DNA from: Chloroflexota bacterium
GTDB taxonomy: Bacteria; Chloroflexota; UBA6077; JACCZL01
Assembly: GCA_020850535.1 (NCBI GenBank)
Contig: JADZEM010000073.1
Span: 1 to 38,093 of the forward strand
Length of the DNA: 38,093 nt
Direction: 5' to 3'
In this document: one piece after another, positions 1 through 5,651 of the stretch
Numbering within the stretch: the first letter of the stretch is position 1
How the letters are laid out: each line of letters opens with the position of its first letter
The notes under the pieces: model-generated
Database searches by the model: none
Told to the model about the DNA's origin: nothing
Seen by the model: the letters and a program-made list of their open reading frames with translations, nothing else
Position numbers and translations under genes: made by a program

Positions 1-185
1 CCACCTCGCGGCCCCATCCTTGCCATACTCCTAGCGGGTCCATCATCTGCCTCCCTTCGGTCATTCAACCTCCGGGTTCCGCAGATGGTGGACCCGCCTT
101 CGCAATAACTGTCGGGAAGTCAGCCCCTGGAGGGAGAGGGGCTGGGGGTGAGGGGGAGATCGGGGTGAGGGCCTGCCTCGCTCCG
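1..185. other. Gene-free left edge with two inverted repeats
   Basis: I see no credible gene here; open frames across it are high-GC shadows. It holds an imperfect 17-bp inverted repeat (34-50 against 81-97, one mismatch, loop of about 30 bases) and a second, tighter hairpin at 121-144, listed separately. The first could be a remnant of a mobile element or a terminator for a gene lying left of the window; nothing in view decides this. Confidence 0.5.
121..144 (-). terminator. Hairpin downstream of the DinB gene
   Basis: CAGCCCCT (121-128) pairs perfectly with AGGGGCTG (137-144) around an 8-base loop, about 40 bases past the stop of the minus-strand DinB gene. There is no T-run, so it is a terminator-like hairpin rather than a classical intrinsic terminator. 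The flanking GGGGGTGAGGG-rich text recurs near 17850 and 30200 and looks like a dispersed repeat. Confidence 0.4.
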
Positions 186-680
186 TCAGGCCGGAACGGC
201 GACTGCCTGGTCGCGCGCTTCGGCCAGGGCGCGCCGGATCTGGTCTGCGTGATCGTGGGCGTGGGCAGCATAGGTCGGCAGCCAGGTGTCCAGCCCGTAG
301 CGGCCAGACTCGGAGTGCGTGCCGGCTCGCTGCCACTCCTCCTCAGTCAGCGCGTCGAGCAACTCGGCGTTGAGGCCGCGGATGGCGGTCAGGGCTGCCA
401 GCGCCGCCGCGATGGGGCGGTTGTAGTAGAGCCGCTCAGCCCACCGCTCCTGATCGTAGCCGATGATGTGCGGCTCGTCCTCGGCGACCAGACGGCGCAG
501 CCGGACGGCGCCGTTAATCTCGCTGTCCGGCAGGTGGATGGCGACCTCGCGGGCAGTCCAGCCGCCGTCAGCCGGGCGGGCGTCAAGCTCGGCGTCCGTC
601 GCGCCAGCCAGGGCTGCCGCCACCACGGCGGGGCCTTCGCGGTACCGTTGCAGCAGGGCGCGGCGCGTCTCCAGATCCAT
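186..680 (-). CDS. DinB family protein
   Basis: A 164-residue four-helix-bundle protein of the DinB/YfiT superfamily, whose members bind a divalent metal through three histidines and often act as thiol-dependent transferases. Visible support: an early WTAREVAIHL segment with His49 and a late TYAAHAHDHADQI segment with His140 and His144, in the spacing of DinB metal ligands; length is normal for the family. The frame stays open upstream, but the ATG at 680 is chosen because GGGAGG lies just before it. It is divergent from the GlxA-type regulator, with about 165 bp between them, so the regulator may control it. The substrate cannot be told from sequence. Confidence 0.8.
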   Translation of the reverse strand: MDLETRRALLQRYREGPAVVAAALAGATDAELDARPADGGWTAREVAIHLPDSEINGAVRLRRLVAEDEPHIIGYDQERWAERLYYNRPIAAALAALTAIRGLNAELLDALTEEEWQRAGTHSESGRYGLDTWLPTYAAHAHDHADQIRRALAEARDQAVAVPA

Positions 681-813
681 GTCGTGCCTCCCGAAGCGCT
701 GTGGGTGGGGTGATGCCCGGCTCGTGGCCGATGCTGCCCGATCCACGGGCTGACGCCCGTTGCGCGGGCGGTGCTGGAGAGGATTGTCCAGGCCGCGGCC
801 CCGCCGGACGAGT

Positions 814-846
814 GGCAGGAATGCCAGGATACGGTACGATCCTGCC
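814..846 (+). promoter_or_regulatory. Nested inverted repeats at the regulator start
   Basis: GGCAGGA (814-820) pairs with TCCTGCC (840-846), and inside it CAGGAT (825-830) pairs with ATCCTG (839-844), ending directly at the ATG of the AraC-type gene at 847. A symmetric site in this position is a plausible autoregulatory operator. No ribosome site is evident, so the hairpin could also affect translation. No binding data are available. Confidence 0.35.
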
Positions 847-1860
847 ATGGCCGTTGTGATGCATGCGCCAGCACCTTTCCCACCCCTCCACTGCGAGCCG
901 CCACGGCACACCGTGGCGGCGGTCGTGCTGAACGGCGTTCATCCGTTCGAGCTGGGCGTGGCCTGTGAGGTCTTCGGGCTGGAGCGCCCAGAGCTGGGCG
1001 TGCCGTGGTATCGCTTCATGGTCTGTGCTGCCGAGCCGCCGCCGCTTCAGACCGGCGCCGGCTTCGTGCTGGATACGCCGCACGGGCTGGCCGACCTCGA
1101 GCAGGCGGACACCATCGTCTTCACGCACTGGCGTGACCCCGACGAGCCGGTGCCGGAGCCGCTCGCAGGGGCGGTACGCGCGGCCCATGCGCGCGGCGCA
1201 CGGCTGGTCACCATCTGCTCGGGCGTGTTTGTGCTGGCGGGCATCGGGCTGCTCGATGGGCGCCCCGCCACGACCCACTGGCGGTACGCCGAGGCTCTGG
1301 CCCGTCGTTATCCAACCGTGGACGTGCGGCAGGACGTGCTCTACGTGGACGACGGTGAGATCCTGACGTCGGCGGGGACGGCAGCCGGGATCGATCTCTG
1401 CCTGCACGTCGTGCGGCTGGACTACGGCGCGGAGATCGCCAACGCGGTAGCACGCCGGATGGTGGTGGCGGCGCACCGCGACGGCGGGCAGGCGCAGTTT
1501 GTGGAGCGTCCCGTCCAGGCGCAGGCTGGCGACGACGCACTCGGGCAGGCGCTCTCGTGGGCGCTGGCGCACCTGGAGCAGCACATCACGGTGGAGCAAC
1601 TGGCGGCGCGCGCCTGCATGAGTCCGCGCACGTTCGCCCGCCAGTTCCGCGCGGCTCACGGCACGACGCCGTACCGCTGGCTGCTGACCCAGCGGCTCCT
1701 GCTGGCCCGCGAGTTGCTCGAGACGACTGATCGCCCGGTTGAGCAGATCGCGGAGCAGGCCGGTTTCGGGACGGCCGCCGCGCTGCGGGTCCACTTTCGG
1801 CGGTCCGTGTCCACATCACCGCTGGCCTACCGGCGGCTGTACGCCCGCGCGGCAGGCTGA
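847..1860 (+). CDS. GlxA/FtrA-type AraC family transcriptional regulator
   Basis: A 337-residue regulator joining an N-terminal DJ-1/PfpI-like domain (about residues 20-195) to a C-terminal AraC-type double helix-turn-helix (about 235-335). The DJ-1 part shows the nucleophile-elbow sequence TICSGVF with Cys124, and the family-typical DVLYVDDGEILTSAGTAAGID stretch lies near residues 165-190. The DNA-binding part has the usual EQIAEQAGFGTAAALRVHFR second helix pair. Family members respond to small metabolites, often amines or one-carbon compounds; the ligand here is unknown. The ATG at 847 is used because the DJ-1 homology begins soon after; 859 is an alternative. It is divergent from the DinB gene, its most likely target besides itself. 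Confidence 0.88.
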   Translation: MAVVMHAPAPFPPLHCEPPRHTVAAVVLNGVHPFELGVACEVFGLERPELGVPWYRFMVCAAEPPPLQTGAGFVLDTPHGLADLEQADTIVFTHWRDPDEPVPEPLAGAVRAAHARGARLVTICSGVFVLAGIGLLDGRPATTHWRYAEALARRYPTVDVRQDVLYVDDGEILTSAGTAAGIDLCLHVVRLDYGAEIANAVARRMVVAAHRDGGQAQFVERPVQAQAGDDALGQALSWALAHLEQHITVEQLAARACMSPRTFARQFRAAHGTTPYRWLLTQRLLLARELLETTDRPVEQIAEQAGFGTAAALRVHFRRSVSTSPLAYRRLYARAAG

Positions 1861-1909
1861 GCCGGCTGGCCCTGCCGGCCGCGATGGCGCGCTGCGTGCT
1901 GCCTGCGCC

Positions 1910-3100
1910 CTACGGCCTGCTTGCGCCCCGATACACCTCGACGGTCCGCTCGGCCACTGCTGACCAGCGATACTGTCGTGCGCGCGCGATGCCCCGGGCT
2001 GACAGCTCGCGTCGCTGCTCCGGCGACTCCAGCAGCCCGCCCAACCCCTCGGCGATGGCCGAGACGCTACTCGGATCGACCAGCACGGCTGCGTCGCCGG
2101 TCACCTCGGGCAAGGACGACGTGCTGGCGGTCAGGGCTGGCGTCCCGCAGGCCATCGCTTCGAGGACGGGCAGCCCGAACCCCTCGTACAGTGATGGGAA
2201 CGCGAACACCGTCGCGGCGCTCAGCAGCGCGGCCTTGTCGGCCTGCTCGACGCCGCCGGTGAAGATGACCTGCCCGTCCAGCCCCAGTTCGCGGACGACC
2301 TTCTTCGGATCCGGGTACAGCGGGTGATCGTGGGGCCACTGCCGCCCGGCGATGACCAGCGGGTACGCCGCGCGGAGCGTAGCCGGCAGCGTGCCGTAGG
2401 CGCGGATCAGCCCGTCGAGGTTCTTGCGGCAGTCGTTCGCGCCCAGGTAGAGGACGAACTGCTGGGGCAGGCCGTAGCGCTGGCGAACGGCGGCCAGCGC
2501 CTCCGGCTCGGTGACCGGCTGGAGCGTCTCGGGGATGGCGTTCTCGATGACGTGGACCCGCTCGGGGGGCACGCTGATGGTGCGCACGAGGTCGCGCTTG
2601 GAGCACTCGCTGACGGTGATGATGGCCGTCGCCTTCTTCAGCGCCCGCGTGACCAGCCCGAAGTAGGCGCGCTGGCGGGCCAGCGTCTGGTACTCGGGCA
2701 ACACCAGCTGGATGACGTCGTGAACTGTGACGACGGTCGGCCAGGGCGACCACAGCGGGTTGGTCCAGTACGGCGAGTGCAGCAGGTCGATGCTGGCTCG
2801 CCGGCCGGCCAGCAGCACCCCGGCCTGCTCGAACCAGAGCTTCCGCAGCTGCAGCGGCACGCGGGCCGGCCCGAGCGCGGTCTCGGTGGCCCGGAAGCGG
2901 CGGCTGAGCGGGCCAAGCTCGGTCCGCGGCCGGCCGCCCGGCCCGAGCAGCGACGGCGCTTCGGGAAAGCGCGGGTTCAGCAGGGCGTACTGCTCGTCGC
3001 CGTGCGGGTGGGCGTCGAGCGCGTGGAGCAGGTAGGTCAGATGCTGCCCCATGCCGGTGTGCGGCTCTCGCAGGAAGTACCCGTTGATGCCGATCCGCAC
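1910..3100 (-). CDS. Glycosyltransferase family 4 (GT-B fold)
   Basis: A 396-residue cytoplasmic GT4 enzyme that would transfer a sugar from a nucleotide-sugar to a glycan or lipid acceptor. The N-terminal half opens with RIGINGYFL and contains HSPYWTNPL and VTVHDVI, typical of mannosyl/rhamnosyl-transferase-like members. The C-terminal half has FVLYLGANDCRKN and the donor-binding EX7E motif (Glu306 to Glu314 in EGFGLPVLEAMACGTP). The GTG at 3100 is chosen because GGGGGAGG precedes it and the fold begins at the next residue; the longer frame adds low-quality Arg/Pro residues. No other polysaccharide genes are adjacent, so the product is unknown. Confidence 0.9.
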   Translation of the reverse strand: MRIGINGYFLREPHTGMGQHLTYLLHALDAHPHGDEQYALLNPRFPEAPSLLGPGGRPRTELGPLSRRFRATETALGPARVPLQLRKLWFEQAGVLLAGRRASIDLLHSPYWTNPLWSPWPTVVTVHDVIQLVLPEYQTLARQRAYFGLVTRALKKATAIITVSECSKRDLVRTISVPPERVHVIENAIPETLQPVTEPEALAAVRQRYGLPQQFVLYLGANDCRKNLDGLIRAYGTLPATLRAAYPLVIAGRQWPHDHPLYPDPKKVVRELGLDGQVIFTGGVEQADKAALLSAATVFAFPSLYEGFGLPVLEAMACGTPALTASTSSLPEVTGDAAVLVDPSSVSAIAEGLGGLLESPEQRRELSARGIARARQYRWSAVAERTVEVYRGASRP

Positions 3101-3201
3101 GCTGCCTCCCCCGGCCCTGGTGACCCGTTGCCGGGCCGGCCGCGTGGGGGATGATGCCGGATGCGCGCGGCGCTCAGCCTGTCTCGGATCGCTAGGGCAG
3201 T

Positions 3202-3426
3202 TCAGGCTGACTGCCGGGCAGGCGCGTCGGTTGCCTGATCCCAACCGGCCGGCAGTCTACCGGCTGCACGAAGAACGTCGATCATGTGCTCTTCGACGGA
3301 TTTGCCGTCCGCGATGGCGTCGTTTAGCGAATGATCGAGGATGCCACGTCTGCCGAGTTCATCGGTGTAGTCGAGATAGGCTCTAAAGATTTTCTCGTCC
3401 ACTGCTCTCACCTGTGACACGATCAT
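3202..3426 (-). CDS. Small hypothetical protein overlapping the JAMM gene
   Basis: A predicted 74-residue acidic, helical protein I do not recognise. Its core (DEKIFRAYLDYTDELGRR, then a GKSVEEHMIDVLRAAGRLP segment) looks like a genuine soluble protein rather than a shadow. The start is uncertain: ATG at 3426, or GTG at 3411 or 3405; the last sits behind AGGTGAGAG. Every choice overlaps the end of the JAMM-motif gene (stop at 3383), so the two are probably translationally coupled and functionally linked. The C-terminus lacks the Gly-Gly of ubiquitin-like modifiers. Function unknown. Confidence 0.6.
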   Translation of the reverse strand: MIVSQVRAVDEKIFRAYLDYTDELGRRGILDHSLNDAIADGKSVEEHMIDVLRAAGRLPAGWDQATDAPARQSA

Positions 3427-3973
3427 ACTGCCAACCGTGGCGCACTGCAGCCTTCTCCATCGCACCATGGATGCGTTCCGCCGGAGGAACACTGGCGTCG
3501 ACGGGTGCGGCGAGCGTCCTCAGGAAGTCGATCTCAACGGTTCGGTTGTGGGCAACTTCGGGGTCATACTGGCGGCTCAGGATGTGCCAAGTTCCATCGC
3601 TGCCTACGGCAATCATGACACGAATTCGCTCATGGTCGGACAGGATGCGAATGTCGAGGTCGGAGAAGGAGGTACTGCGTGGGTGGGTGTGCAGGACTAC
3701 GTAGGTGCGTCCTGCCTGCATCACGCGTAGGTGCGGTGAGAGGTCAGTGCTGGTTGGAGTGCCCGTCAGCATGGGGCTGACTGCCTGGGCTGTTTCGATA
3801 TCCAGCGTGATGGCATGTTCAATGCCGCGCCGCCGAGTCCGCTGCCGAAGATCGCGCGCTGCCGACCAGAGCGCTGCCGCGACTACGCCCGCGAGGCCGT
3901 GCTGTCGCAATGCTGTCAGCACATCAGCGCGCGCTGCGGGTTGTTTGTCCTGTGTCTCCGCTGGCTCGGCCAC
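3383..3973 (-). CDS. JAMM/JAB-motif protein, putative metallopeptidase
   Basis: A 196-residue protein with the short JAMM-type signature HTHPRSTSFSDLD (His95, His97, Ser104, Asp107), the zinc-binding core of MPN/JAB isopeptidases and relatives. The spacing is one residue shorter than the canonical HxHx7Sx2D, as in several prokaryotic JAB groups. The N-terminal 90 residues are unassigned and include a basic helix (about 40-52). The start is the GTG at 3973. It overlaps the 74-residue gene downstream and lies about 80 bp below the DUF3037 gene. A peptidase acting on a tagged or conjugated protein is possible, but no E1 or E2 partner is present. Only the metal motif is seen directly. Confidence 0.6.
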   Translation of the reverse strand: MAEPAETQDKQPAARADVLTALRQHGLAGVVAAALWSAARDLRQRTRRRGIEHAITLDIETAQAVSPMLTGTPTSTDLSPHLRVMQAGRTYVVLHTHPRSTSFSDLDIRILSDHERIRVMIAVGSDGTWHILSRQYDPEVAHNRTVEIDFLRTLAAPVDASVPPAERIHGAMEKAAVRHGWQYDRVTGESSGRENL

Positions 3974-4051
3974 CCATACCTACCGCTGAATCACCTGCGA
4001 CCCGGACACGCGCAGTATCTTTCAGACGATATGTTGCAGGCAACCATCGCG

Positions 4052-4444
4052 TCAGAGCGCGGGGCGGCGGACGTAGGCGTCCATCAGGCGGTCAAGCTCG
4101 GCGGCGAGGTCGGCGGCCTGCCCGACGTGCGCCGGCGCGGTCTGGATGATCGTGCTGCGGGGAGCGGTCAGCCAGTGGAACCGCTCGGCGGCCGGCAGAT
4201 CGGCCAACGGCCCGCCCGCCTGCTCGCCGCGAGCGATGGCGACGAACGCCTCCAGGTGCCGCTCGACGGCGTCCAGGTCAAGGTCTGGCGCGAGCGCCCG
4301 CAAGCGGTCGCGGTCGGCCTCGACGGCGGCGGCCAGCCGGCGCGGCCCGCGCGCAAACAGCACGATGCCGACGTTGATGCACTCGCCGCGCTCGACGCTC
4401 GGCACCACGCGGATGATGGCGTACAGGTACGCGTACATCGGCAC
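4052..4444 (-). CDS. DUF3037 family protein
   Basis: A 130-residue protein of the DUF3037 family. The family pattern is clear: an opening YLYAIIRVVPSVERGECINVG stretch, LFARG, and a central helix followed by FHWLTAPRSTIIQ. Members are frequently encoded next to a HipA-like kinase, and here the start lies only four bases after the stop of that gene, so the pair is almost certainly one transcript. Biochemical role is not established; an accessory or antitoxin-like partner of the kinase is inference from linkage alone. Confidence 0.85.
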   Translation of the reverse strand: MPMYAYLYAIIRVVPSVERGECINVGIVLFARGPRRLAAAVEADRDRLRALAPDLDLDAVERHLEAFVAIARGEQAGGPLADLPAAERFHWLTAPRSTIIQTAPAHVGQAADLAAELDRLMDAYVRRPAL

Positions 4445-4448
4445 GAGC

Positions 4449-5378
4449 CTACCGGTCGGCGTCCAGGCGGTGGGTCTGCCGCACGGCCAGGCGCTCGGGG
4501 CCGCGCGCCCGTGCGGAGATCGCCTCGGCCAGCCACGCGCGCGGACCGTTCAGCCGTTCCGAGAGGTACGTCACGTAGGCTGCCCGCTGCGCCTCGAGCG
4601 TCGGGAACAGGTCTTCGTCGCCCAGCCAGCTCTCGGGCACGCGCTCGACGATCTCGCGGAGCACCGGCTCGGTGAGGGTGGGCCGCAGGCGCGCATCTGC
4701 CGCTGCCAGATCGCCGGCCAGCGGCAGCAGCACGTGATCCTTGATCTGCGGAAACGCCGACTGGACGCGGCTCTCCCAGCCTTCCCAGCGGTGGTGGACG
4801 TAGAGCGACGCGCCGTGGTCGATGAGCCACAACCGCCCGTGCCAGAGCAGCAGGTTGGTGTTGCGAGCCGAGCGGTCCACGTTGGTGACCAGGGCGTCCA
4901 GCCAGACGATGTCGGCGGCAAGCTGGGGCGAGATGTCGCGATCGACCGACGGGTCGAACGGGAGCGCGCCTGAGAGGAACGCCAGCCCGAAGTTCTCCCC
5001 GACGCTGCCCTTGAGGATGTCCTGAATCTCGGGATCCGGCTCGGCGTTCCCAAACCCGTCGCTCAACTCGATGATGGCCGGGCGTGGCACCGGCAGGCCC
5101 AGCACCTCGGCCAACCCGGCGACCAGCACCTCCGCGACGAGTGCCTTCGCGCCCTGGCCGGCTCCGCGAAACTTGACGACGAACGGCCCGCCCGGGCGCA
5201 GCCCATCCGCCTGCACCGTCTCGACAACGGCCGGCAGCGAGCCGCCCTCGCGAAGCGGCACCACGTAACGTGTCCCGAGCAGACGTTCCAACCCCACGGG
5301 AGGATTATGCCGGGCGCGTGCGCCCCCGGGCCGGGGCAACTCTTTCCAAATCGTCACCTGAAATGCGTCCCCTTTCAC
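4449..5378 (-). CDS. HipA-like kinase
   Basis: A 309-residue (or slightly shorter) protein kinase-fold enzyme related to HipA, which phosphorylates serine in aminoacyl-tRNA synthetases and causes growth arrest. Seen: ATP lysine in VVKFRG (Lys69), helix-C type Glu83, catalytic loop NVDRSARNTNLLLW (Asp168, Asn173) and metal-binding IDHGAS (Asp187). It lacks the N-terminal HipA subdomain and is paired with DUF3037 rather than with a HipB DNA-binding antitoxin. The GTG at 5378 gives this length; an in-frame GTG near 5298 is an alternative, as the first 28 residues look non-conserved. Upstream are an AT-rich promoter-like patch and a perfect palindrome. Confidence 0.82.
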   Translation of the reverse strand: MKGDAFQVTIWKELPRPGGARARHNPPVGLERLLGTRYVVPLREGGSLPAVVETVQADGLRPGGPFVVKFRGAGQGAKALVAEVLVAGLAEVLGLPVPRPAIIELSDGFGNAEPDPEIQDILKGSVGENFGLAFLSGALPFDPSVDRDISPQLAADIVWLDALVTNVDRSARNTNLLLWHGRLWLIDHGASLYVHHRWEGWESRVQSAFPQIKDHVLLPLAGDLAAADARLRPTLTEPVLREIVERVPESWLGDEDLFPTLEAQRAAYVTYLSERLNGPRAWLAEAISARARGPERLAVRQTHRLDADR

Positions 5379-5651
5379 CTTGTATTAAAGGTTTTCCCTT
5401 TGCAGGGACTGTCCCTGCGGTAGCCCTCGTACCCTCATGACGTCAGGACGCACCGCCGTGCCTGTCTGCGGGCGCACCTGTACCTGGCTGGCGAGCGGCC
5501 GCCCCGGTTGCCGTGTCAGCGCAAGCATCACTCACCGTACAAGCAGATCCACCGGCGAGGGCCCGGTGGGCGGAGGTCGCGTCGCCGTGCGGATCATCGC
5601 TCTCCTCAGGCTGATGGCTGCCGGCTGGACGCAGCCGCTCGCGCCGGACGC
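5379..5651. other. Intergenic region between HipA-like and c-di-GMP genes
   Basis: A 273-bp divergent spacer. A plus-strand open frame (5437-5655) ends in an ATGA overlap with the GGDEF-EAL start, but it has no recognisable protein character and I do not call it. The stretch nearest the HipA-like gene is the least GC-rich text in the region, with TTTAATACA on the minus strand a few bases before the GTG, resembling a -10 box. Confidence 0.4.
5402..5418. promoter_or_regulatory. Perfect 17-bp palindrome upstream of the HipA-like kinase
   Basis: GCAGGGAC and GTCCCTGC are exact reverse complements around a single central base. The site is 24 bp upstream of the kinase GTG, just beyond a -10-like TTTAAT, so it would overlap the -35 region of that promoter. 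It is a good operator candidate. The local operon encodes no DNA-binding antitoxin, so the regulator would act in trans. Confidence 0.45.

Noticed and set aside
3202-3973. Bacterial ubiquitin-like conjugation system
   Set aside because: JAMM motif is present, but there is no E1 or E2 gene and the small protein has no C-terminal Gly-Gly.
4052-5378. Classical HipBA toxin-antitoxin pair
   Set aside because: The partner is DUF3037, not a HipB helix-turn-helix protein, and the kinase lacks the N-terminal HipA subdomain.
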